A stretch of 64,000 bases of DNA, taken from assembly GCF_000281895.1 (NCBI RefSeq), contig NZ_CM001558.1:2174556-2238555 (forward strand). The letters run 5' to 3'. Source of the stretch: Pseudomonas fluorescens Q2-87 (GTDB lineage Bacteria > Pseudomonadota > Gammaproteobacteria > Pseudomonadales > Pseudomonadaceae). A model generated the notes under the pieces. It searched no databases and was not told the DNA's origin. It worked only from the letters and a program-made list of their open reading frames with translations. The translations under genes and the position numbers were made by a program. Positions 1-8,431 of the stretch are shown here, in pieces; within the stretch, counting starts at the first letter, position 1; the number at the start of each line of letters is the position of its first letter.

Positions 1-1
1 G

Positions 2-859
2 AAGGGTCTTGAAAAGGCATACAATCACTTCATACAAAGATTTCCTGACGTACCTGGAGCATGTTCTTTCTCAGGAACTAAAAAATGGCTTAGCTCTTCA
101 GAGGAAGGCCCAGTTCTATATACTCCGGGTGTTTCCGTTTTAATTGAAGAATTCATCGAGGGGCCTGAAGGTTCTTTAGAGTGCTTAGTTATCGACGGTA
201 GCATTCACCCGATGCTAATCTTCGAAAAGATGATAACAAGCAATACTTCTAATACGGTATTAGAAAAGGTCATAGTCACACCGCCCCAAAGCTTTTCCAA
301 CGACCAAATTTCGATAATAGTATCAGCTATTAGCGATTCTATAAAAGCGCTGAAGATAAAGAACGGATTTTTACACGTTGAGTTCAAATTATCCCCAGGC
401 GGCCCCCAGGTAATTGAGGTAAATCCTAGGCTGGGTGGGTTCTTCGTGGACGAAGCTCTTAAGGATTTGTGCTCATGTGATGCGTATTCTTTAAACGTAA
501 ATTACCTAACAAATAAGCCAGTGACCATAGGGCATTATTTGGGGGATGACCTTCCGATCTTGCCTGAGGACGCCGTATACGCGATGCTCCTATTCTATCC
601 AAATCGCTCAGGCTACATCAAAGCTATAAAACTCCCAGAAATTGATTCTGCATGTGAGATTTTATCGCAGGTACTGCCTACTACTAACGGGCACAAAGAT
701 GGATTCTTCGATGTAGAGAACGAAGAAGCTTATATCGCTAAGTTGTGGGTGAGGGCAACGTCCATAGATGAGATACTTAACTTCCATAAAAAGTATGAGA
801 AAAATATTGAAATCGAAGTATCTGAATATAGCGAAGACAAATTAATGGGGGAGTGCTAG
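2..859 (+). CDS. ATP-grasp carboxylate-amine ligase, C-terminal part (5' end outside window)
   Basis: An open frame enters from the left edge without a stop, so only the last 285 residues are visible. They hold the core of an ATP-grasp fold: an E-E-F-I-E-G-P-E-G lid segment near residue 50 and the Mg-ATP site HVEFKLSPGGPQVIEVNPR with the E-V-N-P-R signature. ATP-grasp enzymes of this type activate a carboxylate as acyl phosphate and couple it to an amine, often joining two amino acids. The stop codon directly abuts the ATG of the asparagine-synthetase homologue, so the two are cotranscribed and probably translationally coupled. The DNA is AT-rich like the next seven genes. The substrate cannot be told; the role in a small-peptide pathway is inferred from the neighbours. 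Confidence 0.85.
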   Translation, partial: KGLEKAYNHFIQRFPDVPGACSFSGTKKWLSSSEEGPVLYTPGVSVLIEEFIEGPEGSLECLVIDGSIHPMLIFEKMITSNTSNTVLEKVIVTPPQSFSNDQISIIVSAISDSIKALKIKNGFLHVEFKLSPGGPQVIEVNPRLGGFFVDEALKDLCSCDAYSLNVNYLTNKPVTIGHYLGDDLPILPEDAVYAMLLFYPNRSGYIKAIKLPEIDSACEILSQVLPTTNGHKDGFFDVENEEAYIAKLWVRATSIDEILNFHKKYEKNIEIEVSEYSEDKLMGEC

Positions 860-2422
860 ATGTGTGGGATAGCTGCAATATTTGAAACGTCTACTAGTTC
901 TGATGGACGGCGCGACATTGAGGCTACTTTATTAGAAATGTTGGGGAGAATCTCTCATAGAGGCGCGGCTGAAAGATTTGGAGAGCGTTTTATATTTTCT
1001 AATGCTGCCATTGGTACCAATCGCTTGCCTATCGTGGAGAGAGAAGAAAATAATCAACCGTTCATAGATAAAATTTCTGGCCACGCAATTATATTTAATG
1101 GCGAGATTTATAATCTCGATGAATTGCGATTGATTTTATTATCGCAACGAGTGGAGTTTTTAGGCTGCTCAGATACTGAGCTGGTTCTTAGAGCCTATAT
1201 TCACTGGGGAAGGTCTTGTCTGAGCCGGTTCAATGGAATATTCGCCTTTATTATCTACTCACCGGAAGACAACACTGTTTTTGCTGCGAGGGATCGGTTG
1301 GGCGTAAAGCCTCTATACTGGGCTCAAGTGGGATCCGTCCTCTATTTCGCATCGGAACTGAAAGCACTGATTGGGCTGAGCAACAAGACACAAGAAATTC
1401 TCCCCGGATATTATTGGGAGGATGGTCAACAAAAAGCATATTATTTAATTAGCGAAAGCATAGAGCTGAAATTTGATTGCAAGTCCGCGGTAGCTAAATG
1501 CAACGAGTTACTGCACCTTTCGGTAAAACGCCAAGTTAATACGGATCTTCCGGTTGGAGTAGTTTTCTCTGGCGGGCTAGACAGCGCGATTATTCTTTAT
1601 CTTGCTAACCTATATCATAATAACGTCACCGCGTACACGGTAGGCGTGCCTGGCTCATCTGACGTAGTATTCGCTCAGAGACTATGCAAAGAACTCGGCA
1701 TAAAAATAGTTGTTTGTGATGTTGATCGCGCAGACCTCATGCAATCTATTAGAACACACATATACGTGTCTGAGCAGTTTGAGCCTGTGGATATAACTGA
1801 CGCATTAACTATAAATGCTGCTTTCTCCCGGATGAAAGAAGACGGCATACGTATAGCTTTATCTGGAGATGGAAGTGACGAGCTATTTGCTGGTTATGAC
1901 TTCTTTCAAGGGGTCAGTGACCGTCGTGCACTTCAATTACATAAGGTTAGGAACTTGTATCGAACTGATCTACAACGTGTGGATAGAATGAGCATGTTCA
2001 ATACGGTGGAATGCCGTGTGCCGTTTCTTGATAAAGATCTTTTCGATTTTATAATCTCGTTACCAATGGAATTTCATGTAAGAGATGATTTTACGAAAGC
2101 TTTGCTTAGAGACGCCTTCTCTCTCGAATTACCAGATTATATCACTCGGCGACCAAAAATGAGAATGTCAGAAGGGTCAGGTATAGGCGGACTCATATTT
2201 GACGTACTTCAATCCATGAATCAGAGCCTGGATTACAAGCCATTTCCGCTAGAAGATGATGCAGTTAATAATGCTGCTTTGATATTCCAAGAGTTCGGCT
2301 TTGGGCTTCCAAATAGTCGATATAAGATACAAGGTCTCGACTATCATAGCGGCGGATGGACGACCTCAAAAACTGCAGATATTGACAAAAATCTTATCAG
2401 TCACCCTGCCATCCAAGGATAA
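860..2422 (+). CDS. Glutamine-dependent asparagine synthetase homologue
   Basis: A 520-residue protein with the two domains of AsnB. The N-terminal Ntn glutaminase starts M-C-G-I, so the catalytic Cys2 is present, and FNGEIYN lies at 79-85. The C-terminal synthetase has the PP-loop SGGLDS at 237-242, and LSGDGSDELFAGY and ECRVPFLD further on. The family adenylates a carboxylate and attacks it with glutamine-derived ammonia. In antibiotic clusters the same fold can instead close lactam rings (beta-lactam synthetase), but those enzymes have lost Cys2, so amide formation is favoured here. It starts right after the ATP-grasp stop and ends four bases before the aminomutase ATG. Its place in a cluster suggests a specialised substrate rather than aspartate. 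Confidence 0.88.
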   Translation: MCGIAAIFETSTSSDGRRDIEATLLEMLGRISHRGAAERFGERFIFSNAAIGTNRLPIVEREENNQPFIDKISGHAIIFNGEIYNLDELRLILLSQRVEFLGCSDTELVLRAYIHWGRSCLSRFNGIFAFIIYSPEDNTVFAARDRLGVKPLYWAQVGSVLYFASELKALIGLSNKTQEILPGYYWEDGQQKAYYLISESIELKFDCKSAVAKCNELLHLSVKRQVNTDLPVGVVFSGGLDSAIILYLANLYHNNVTAYTVGVPGSSDVVFAQRLCKELGIKIVVCDVDRADLMQSIRTHIYVSEQFEPVDITDALTINAAFSRMKEDGIRIALSGDGSDELFAGYDFFQGVSDRRALQLHKVRNLYRTDLQRVDRMSMFNTVECRVPFLDKDLFDFIISLPMEFHVRDDFTKALLRDAFSLELPDYITRRPKMRMSEGSGIGGLIFDVLQSMNQSLDYKPFPLEDDAVNNAALIFQEFGFGLPNSRYKIQGLDYHSGGWTTSKTADIDKNLISHPAIQG

Positions 2423-2426
2423 TAAA

Positions 2427-3539
2427 ATGATTATTGCAAAGGACACTCTGAGTAAACAGGATTTACTTTCTTCCGACCAATGGGGTGACTACAAGTTCCA
2501 GATGAAGAATGCCATCCGCACCAAGTCTCAGCTGGAAACCTGGGTGAATCTCAGTGAAACGGAGTTGAGGGGGATTGAGCAAACAGAGAGCCAGTATAAG
2601 TGGATGATTACTCCCTATTATGCATCACTGATGGATGAGACCAATGAGAATTGTCCGATTAGGCTGCAAAGCATACCCCACCCAAAAGAAGTTGAAGAGA
2701 GCAATCAGCAGGAAGAAGTAGATCCGGTTGGTGATATGGCTTACATGAAAACCAGGCGCGTCGTACATAAATATCCAAACCGGGTCATATTCCTAGTTTC
2801 GGATACATGTCCAGTTTACTGTAGGCATTGTACTAGAAAATTTCATACAACTGATAAGTCAGGTACTTATTACAACAAAGAACTTCCCGCTTCATATGAT
2901 CAAGACATAGAGTACATCGCGAATAACAAAAATATCAGCGACGTATTACTCACCGGAGGCGACCCGCTAATTCTTTCAGATAAGCTTCTGCATAGTATTA
3001 TATCTAGGCTCAATGCAATCCCCCACGTCGATTTTGTACGAATTGGCTCACGATATCCGGTTTTTCTCCCGCAGCGGATAACAGATGATTTTTGTAAGAT
3101 GTTGTCTGAATTCAGATCGATCTGGTTTAGCACTCATTTCAATCATCCCGTAGAAGTGACTCCTGAGGCCTTAAGCGCGGTAGATAAACTCCTTTCCCAC
3201 GGGATACCGGTGCAAAACCAGACAGTGCTGTTGCGTGGAGTTAATGACGACGTTGAAACTCTTAGAACGCTGAACCGGATGTTAGTGAAAGGCAGGGTAA
3301 GACCTTATTATCTTTATCACGCGGACAATGTTCAAGGCGTGTCGCACTTTAGGACGTCGATTGAAAAAGGGCTTGAGATTATGGAACAGTTGCACGGTTA
3401 TGAAACTGGTTTCAGTGTCCCACAGTATGTTTACACCACCAAGCTTGGAAAGATTCCTCTGAATAACCAGTACTTTTATAAACTAGGCTCAAAGAAGTTT
3501 GTGCTCGGTTATGATCATAAAACGCTTGAGATCTCTTGA
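2427..3539 (+). CDS. KamA-like radical SAM amino acid 2,3-aminomutase
   Basis: A 370-residue protein that follows clostridial lysine 2,3-aminomutase along nearly its whole core. The cluster motif is C128-x3-C132-x2-C135, followed by TGGDP near 176-180, THFNHP near 236-241 and the PLP lysine, probably K342 in L-G-K-I-P. The family moves an alpha-amino group to the beta carbon using SAM, a 4Fe-4S cluster and PLP. Of the two aspartates that hold the lysine side chain in KamA, one is kept (D300, in H-A-D-N) and the other is replaced around 337-338. The C-terminal Cys-rich zinc tail is also missing. The substrate may therefore not be lysine. The ATG at 2427 has AAGGA seven bases upstream and is preferred over in-frame starts inside the preceding gene. 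Confidence 0.9.
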   Translation: MIIAKDTLSKQDLLSSDQWGDYKFQMKNAIRTKSQLETWVNLSETELRGIEQTESQYKWMITPYYASLMDETNENCPIRLQSIPHPKEVEESNQQEEVDPVGDMAYMKTRRVVHKYPNRVIFLVSDTCPVYCRHCTRKFHTTDKSGTYYNKELPASYDQDIEYIANNKNISDVLLTGGDPLILSDKLLHSIISRLNAIPHVDFVRIGSRYPVFLPQRITDDFCKMLSEFRSIWFSTHFNHPVEVTPEALSAVDKLLSHGIPVQNQTVLLRGVNDDVETLRTLNRMLVKGRVRPYYLYHADNVQGVSHFRTSIEKGLEIMEQLHGYETGFSVPQYVYTTKLGKIPLNNQYFYKLGSKKFVLGYDHKTLEIS

Positions 3540-3616
3540 GCTAAATTGACGCGTGAGTGGTTCACTACACCTCGTGGCTTTGAAGCTACCTAACTTACCA
3601 TTTCTTCGGTGTTGAT

Positions 3617-4456
3617 ATGATACTTACAAAATTAGACTACTCGATGTTAAAGCCAGAAGCTGTTGTAGCTCAATTTAAAGAGGACTTTAGTTATTCGTCC
3701 GACATAATAGTATTAGACCTCCCTAAAGCCAATGAACAGCGTCCAACGCCGAAACACTGGAAAGACGACTGTCATTCAAACTACGATGATTTGTTTCTTC
3801 AGCTTTCAAGGCATGTTGGTGATGTCTTCGGTTATAGCGACCTGCAGAACGGTAATCTTATTCAAGAAATATTCCCCATATTCAAAGATAGAAATAAGCA
3901 GTTGGGGAGTGGTTCTGTGCATTTAGAACTTCATACGGAAGACCCCGCTCTAGCCTATAGGGCAGATGTGCTAGGATTTTTATGCGTAAGAAACGACGAT
4001 AAAATCCCTAACTTGCTGTCTTGCCCAGACTTCTCAACTATTGATGCAACACTCAAACATAGGTTAACTGAGAATCGTTATACAATTCTTTCCGACCGAC
4101 CATCCACGATCGAATATAAGCCGAAAGCTCTAGAGACGGCGGTATTGCAAGAGTCTCCAGCCGAAGGTTACAGCTTCATTTATGATCCGGTCTACGTTGA
4201 CTACAGTAAAATGTCTCAGTGTGAAGAACTAGTGTTTAAGGATTTTATCGCGCTGGTTGAGTCAGCCACCTTTAACTTATCAATGAATGAAGCGCAGGTT
4301 TTATTTATCAACAACTACAAGTGCGCTCACGGCAGGCCGGAATTTACACCAAGGTACGATGGAACGGATCGATGGCTAAAAAGAGTACAGATTTCCAAGG
4401 ATATATCTAAGCACCTAGATCGGGAGTACAGTCTTGACATCATCACTGATATATAA
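3617..4456 (+). CDS. Fe(II)/2-oxoglutarate oxygenase, arginine-hydroxylase / clavaminate-synthase type
   Basis: A 279-residue oxygenase of the family that includes VioC, OrfP, AsnO and clavaminate synthase. The facial triad is visible as H106-x-E108 (L-H-T-E-D-P) and distal H238 (C-A-H-G-R-P). The typical tail P-R-Y-D-G-T-D-R-W-L-K-R supplies R252 for 2-oxoglutarate. Relatives hydroxylate free arginine, asparagine or related amino acids at the beta or gamma carbon. It is shorter than VioC (about 360 residues from memory), mainly at the N-terminus. A 77-bp gap separates it from the aminomutase, so a promoter there is possible, while its 3' end overlaps the exporter gene. The exact substrate is unknown; a basic amino acid is the leading guess. 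Confidence 0.85.
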   Translation: MILTKLDYSMLKPEAVVAQFKEDFSYSSDIIVLDLPKANEQRPTPKHWKDDCHSNYDDLFLQLSRHVGDVFGYSDLQNGNLIQEIFPIFKDRNKQLGSGSVHLELHTEDPALAYRADVLGFLCVRNDDKIPNLLSCPDFSTIDATLKHRLTENRYTILSDRPSTIEYKPKALETAVLQESPAEGYSFIYDPVYVDYSKMSQCEELVFKDFIALVESATFNLSMNEAQVLFINNYKCAHGRPEFTPRYDGTDRWLKRVQISKDISKHLDREYSLDIITDI

Positions 4457-5834
4457 TCGTGCCGTGAGGCTTTCCCGTAGATATACATCTGAGATGCGCG
4501 AGAGTTTCCGGCTCTCGCTTGCCTTCGTATTTGGCAATATCGCGCATGTGATTATTGCTACTACGGACGTAATAATGGCTGGATGGATTAGTACAGAGGC
4601 GTTAGCTGCGTCGACTTTGGCACAGGGCCTCTACTATCTCCTGTTCTTATTATTTTCCGGATTGCTAGTCTCTACAATCCCATTTATAACTGATGCGTTG
4701 GGCTCTAAGGAAAAAGAGGAACAATATATATCTGTATCAACCAGTTGCGTTCAGCTCATAGCAGCTGCGTTTTTAATATGCTTATCAATACTCTATTTTA
4801 CGAAAGAAATATTAGTTTTTTTCGGCCAGGATATTCTTTTGTCTCTCGAGGCCCAGAGATATATGAGTAGCCTGATGTGGAGCATTGGACCAGCGATTTT
4901 ATTTGTACACCTCAGAAATGTTTTATCTATAATGGGGTCCGCGCGATATGCAGTTATCGCAATTATTATAGCGTCGGTCTTTAACTTCGTTGCGCACCTG
5001 ATTCTAATATTTGGGTTTTTGTGGATACCCCCCTTGGGTTTGTTCGGTGCAGGTATAGCCACGACTCTAACAAACGTTCTGCTTTGTATGTTGCTGATCA
5101 CATTCGGTTTAATGAATCCGCAGTTTAGGGAGCGTCGGCACTGCATAAAATTAATGGTAGTGAGATGGCGGTTGATGTTGCCTATTTTAAAAAACGGTAT
5201 TCCGGTCTCTTTAACTCAAGCAAACGACACGCTGTTTTTCTTCATCCTTACAATTGTAGTGGGTAAATTTGGAGTCGTTGCATTGGCTGCTCATGGTATC
5301 GCAATGCAAGTTCTTCAAGTTGTATTTACAATACCTAATGGTATTTCGCAAGCATCTACCACAAGAATAAGCCTTTGCTCACCTTTAGGTTTGTATTCGC
5401 GGCGGACTAGTGACACAGGATGGAGTGCTCTATGGCTCAGCTGGATAGTGCTCACTGTGACATCTTCTATTCTGATTATTTTTTCTAATGATATCGTTCA
5501 GTTATTTGTTGCTCGCGATGACGGTGTAAATGACGAACTCATCATGCTATCTAGCCTCTTTGTCAGCATCTTAGGAATCTTCCATTTCTTTGATGGTAGT
5601 CAAATGGTCCTGCTCGGTATATTTAGGGGTCTGAAAAAGACTGTTATTCCGATGCTGCTCTCAATCATTTGTTTTTGGCTAGTGGGGCTGCCGCTAGCTC
5701 TATTACTTGCATTTTATACTGACCTAGGAGCAGCTGGTATATGGTGTGGCTTAGCGCTCGGACTTTTAGCGCTGTTCTCTCTACTTTTATTTAGATGGAT
5801 TCAATACGAGCCTTCGGCGCAGGTTGCGACATGA
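4434..5834 (+). CDS. MATE-family multidrug/metabolite exporter
   Basis: A 466-residue, very hydrophobic protein with about twelve membrane segments and the NorM-like N-terminal signature (A-T-T-D-V-I-M-A-G-W near residues 41-50). MATE proteins export organic cations or metabolites with Na+ or H+ antiport. A TTG start at 4434 is chosen because GGGAG lies seven bases upstream, giving a 23-bp overlap with the oxygenase gene. The stop overlaps the next ATG as ATGA, so both junctions point to one transcript. In this setting it is probably the export and self-resistance pump for the cluster product, which is inference. A second, GC-rich MATE gene at 38933 is not closely linked. Confidence 0.9.
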   Translation: MTSSLIYNRAVRLSRRYTSEMRESFRLSLAFVFGNIAHVIIATTDVIMAGWISTEALAASTLAQGLYYLLFLLFSGLLVSTIPFITDALGSKEKEEQYISVSTSCVQLIAAAFLICLSILYFTKEILVFFGQDILLSLEAQRYMSSLMWSIGPAILFVHLRNVLSIMGSARYAVIAIIIASVFNFVAHLILIFGFLWIPPLGLFGAGIATTLTNVLLCMLLITFGLMNPQFRERRHCIKLMVVRWRLMLPILKNGIPVSLTQANDTLFFFILTIVVGKFGVVALAAHGIAMQVLQVVFTIPNGISQASTTRISLCSPLGLYSRRTSDTGWSALWLSWIVLTVTSSILIIFSNDIVQLFVARDDGVNDELIMLSSLFVSILGIFHFFDGSQMVLLGIFRGLKKTVIPMLLSIICFWLVGLPLALLLAFYTDLGAAGIWCGLALGLLALFSLLLFRWIQYEPSAQVAT

Positions 5835-7060
5835 GAAACCTATACGGCATTCGAGGCATAAATTATATACTGAAACACAGTATATCCGTGATAGCTTGCT
5901 TATTGTTATATGTATCTCTTATTCTGGCTGTTCCGATCGATCTCTTGTCGATATATTCTGTTTCCTACTGCTGTTTGCTATTTTTTCTTCTATATTCCGT
6001 CAGCTCCTGGCCGATTATTCGTTCCCAATTCGATATCCTTAATATCGTCGTACCTTACTCTGCCGTGCGACGCTATAGTAGCTGCTTGTGTTGGTTTGTT
6101 CCTCTCTCTATTTTTACTTTAGTGGCGGGTCTATATTACAGAACCGAATTATTGGGATTTGGACTTTTAGGAGCGAGCCAGGTATTACTCATTTACCTCA
6201 TAATCCGGCTATATGCGACTGTAGTGATTGCCTGCAGGTCTGCTCTAAAGTGGCGGGAGCCGGTCGTCACATTGTGGCGCGATGTATTAGATGAACTTGG
6301 CGATATCGATGATAAAACACGTGAGTGTGTCCTTGATCTAATAGAATTGGAATGTTATGAGAGTAAATCATCATTACCTAGCCGCCTATCCAACCGCCTA
6401 TCCAGCGGCCTATCTAAGCATGTTTCGCCTGTACCTTATGCTACGAATATAAATATCAATGGGTTTAAGTCGTTGTTTGGACCAAGAAAGCCTCTTTGGT
6501 CTAAAGACGATTTCAGCTTTCTCTCAGGCGTTGATACTCTACTCGCCGAGATGACGCAGGAATTAATCCAGCTCTATGATAAATATAAGAACACGCAAGA
6601 AAAATATCCCTTTCATGGCGACCCTTTGTGGAAATCAATTCCACTTTATAAAGGTGGTCAAAAAGTTGTTGTATACGCTGACCTTGTACCAAATACTATT
6701 CGCTTTGTTGAGGATATTGTGCCAGGTGCGACTATCAGAGAGGTTGTGCTTTCAAGCCTAGAGCCTGGCGGTCATATCGAACCGCATCTAGATTATGTTT
6801 ATCCTATGCTGACGTTACATCTACCTATAGTTTGTTCTGACGATGGTTTGTCTGGGCTGAGAGTCGGGGAAGAGATCGTTAGTTGGAGAACTGGTGACAT
6901 AGTAATCATTGATACGACTTTTCAACATGAGTCTTGGAACTATAGTAAATGTACTCGTGTAAATCTAATGTTTGATTTCTGGCCCCAGGATCTGGGACCG
7001 TCGGCAAAAGCTTTTTTCACTGAAGTCTACTCGCGGCAGATGCTGCGACATCTAAAATAA
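5831..7060 (+). CDS. Membrane protein with aspartyl/asparaginyl beta-hydroxylase-like domain
   Basis: A 409-residue fusion. Residues 15-140 contain about four hydrophobic segments. The last 150 residues are an AspH/LpxO-like cupin oxygenase with GGHIEPHLDY (H319, D321), W-R-T-G-D, F-Q-H-E-S (H366) and the 2-oxoglutarate arginine R376 in C-T-R-V-N. The family hydroxylates Asp/Asn side chains or lipid acyl chains with Fe(II) and 2-oxoglutarate. The start is the ATG at 5831, overlapping the exporter stop as ATGA. A second hydroxylase next to the VioC-like enzyme suggests two oxidations of the product or its precursor. Its membrane location beside the exporter hints at late modification, which is inference. 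Confidence 0.8.
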   Translation: MRNLYGIRGINYILKHSISVIACLLLYVSLILAVPIDLLSIYSVSYCCLLFFLLYSVSSWPIIRSQFDILNIVVPYSAVRRYSSCLCWFVPLSIFTLVAGLYYRTELLGFGLLGASQVLLIYLIIRLYATVVIACRSALKWREPVVTLWRDVLDELGDIDDKTRECVLDLIELECYESKSSLPSRLSNRLSSGLSKHVSPVPYATNININGFKSLFGPRKPLWSKDDFSFLSGVDTLLAEMTQELIQLYDKYKNTQEKYPFHGDPLWKSIPLYKGGQKVVVYADLVPNTIRFVEDIVPGATIREVVLSSLEPGGHIEPHLDYVYPMLTLHLPIVCSDDGLSGLRVGEEIVSWRTGDIVIIDTTFQHESWNYSKCTRVNLMFDFWPQDLGPSAKAFFTEVYSRQMLRHLK

Positions 7061-7078
7061 TTACAGTTGGTTAAAATT

Positions 7079-8206
7079 ATGTTAAGCCCGAGTCAGAAGT
7101 TGTCGCAGGTCTTAAGTAAAAGTCCTCAAGTGGGCGACTTAATTCAGATGCACGATGGTGAGTTCAATCTTAAAGTTCCGCAGGAAATTTCTCGCGCAAC
7201 GATTAACGCCTTAACGAATGGACATACTGGCTATTGTGATCTTACCGGCATAGAGTCTTTAAAAAGCTCTTTGATCGAGAAGTGTTTTCACATGCATAGT
7301 AAGTTGTACGACCCAGCCGAGATTTTAGTCTCTAATGGCTCGAGTCAGGCTTTGTTTATGTTGATGAAATGCATATTAGCCAAAGGTGACGAGGTTCTTA
7401 TTCCGAACCCATGCTGGCCCGCTTATAGATCTTACATAGAGCTTAACGAGGGCATTGCCGTCGATTATGAAATGGGCACTAAGCGTATCGACATAGCTGA
7501 AATTCGTAAGTTGGTCACTAGCAAAACTAGGGCGTTGATCGTTAACTCGCCGCACAACCCCACTGGCTCGGTTCTAAGTCGACAAGAAATTCTAGAGTTG
7601 GTGCTCTTATCTCAAGAGTTTGGATTTTTACTAATTTCCGACGAAGCCTACGAAGGCATCGTTTTTGGTAGCGGTGAACATGTTAGTCCTCTGGATCTTA
7701 TGGTGGATACTAGCCTGCTGGTGGTTACACGTACGTTTTCAAAACTGTTCTCCATGTCTGGTTTTAGAATAGGCTATATGTTCGCGGATAGAAATATTAT
7801 CAATCGCTGCTCCACGCTTCAGGGCGTTATGACGGATAATGCTTGTACATTTGCTCAGCACGGTGCCCTGGCAGCAACAGCTTTGCCTAAAAATATTCTT
7901 AAAACGCGTGTTGATGAGTTGCAACGCCGAGCCTATTACTGCCATCAATTGTTAAGCACTACGTTTGATATTGTAATGCCGCAGGGTGGATTTTTCCTAT
8001 TTCCTAATATTTCCCGCGTATTGGGTGCTACTTGGGATTCGGACGCTCAATTTGTAGACGATCTCCTAAACGTAAAATCTGTTTCTACCACGCCGGGCTC
8101 TTCTTACGGTATGAAGGACCATATCCGAATATCAATTGCTTCCGTTAATGAAGTTGAAATTAAAGAGGCTTGTGGGAGAATTGTAGATTTTGTCCACCGT
8201 CGCTGA
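7079..8206 (+). CDS. PLP-dependent fold-type I aminotransferase-like enzyme
   Basis: A 375-residue protein with the class I/II aminotransferase landmarks: NSPHNPTG, S-D-E-A-Y with the pyridine-binding Asp, the Schiff-base lysine K222 in T-F-S-K-L-F, and R-I-G-Y. It could transaminate. Beside a VioC-like arginine hydroxylase it could also be a cyclase like VioD or OrfR, which use the same fold to close capreomycidine or streptolidine rings from hydroxyarginine. The sequence itself looks closer to ordinary aminotransferases. The ATG at 7079 is chosen; an in-frame TTG at 7067 would add four residues. It starts 18 bases after the hydroxylase gene. A hairpin at 8268-8285 follows it. Confidence 0.85.
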   Translation: MLSPSQKLSQVLSKSPQVGDLIQMHDGEFNLKVPQEISRATINALTNGHTGYCDLTGIESLKSSLIEKCFHMHSKLYDPAEILVSNGSSQALFMLMKCILAKGDEVLIPNPCWPAYRSYIELNEGIAVDYEMGTKRIDIAEIRKLVTSKTRALIVNSPHNPTGSVLSRQEILELVLLSQEFGFLLISDEAYEGIVFGSGEHVSPLDLMVDTSLLVVTRTFSKLFSMSGFRIGYMFADRNIINRCSTLQGVMTDNACTFAQHGALAATALPKNILKTRVDELQRRAYYCHQLLSTTFDIVMPQGGFFLFPNISRVLGATWDSDAQFVDDLLNVKSVSTTPGSSYGMKDHIRISIASVNEVEIKEACGRIVDFVHRR

Positions 8207-8431
8207 TTTTCATGCGGCAAGTGTTAATAGTGTGGAAAAATTTGTCAATTGGAGGTTGCGCTTTCTTGGTTAGCCCACGCTAACCTTGTTGAGGTTTGGT
8301 TAAGTTTATATGCCTAAGATGCCATTGCGTCATCAGATATTATATGTGATCACGCATTAATTTTAGGTCAAGACAGTTCCATATTTTATCATTTCCTATA
8401 TTCCATTAAAGAATCTTATTGGCTACTAATT
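8207..8431. other. Intergenic region with hairpin before the second radical SAM gene
   Basis: This 225-bp AT-rich gap is the longest inside the island. It contains a perfect 7-bp stem, GGTTAGC at 8268-8274 pairing with GCTAACC at 8279-8285, followed by a T-rich stretch. That may be a terminator or attenuator for the upstream operon. The rest is AT-rich and probably carries the promoter of the last gene; no clear -35/-10 pair could be fixed. Confidence 0.4.
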
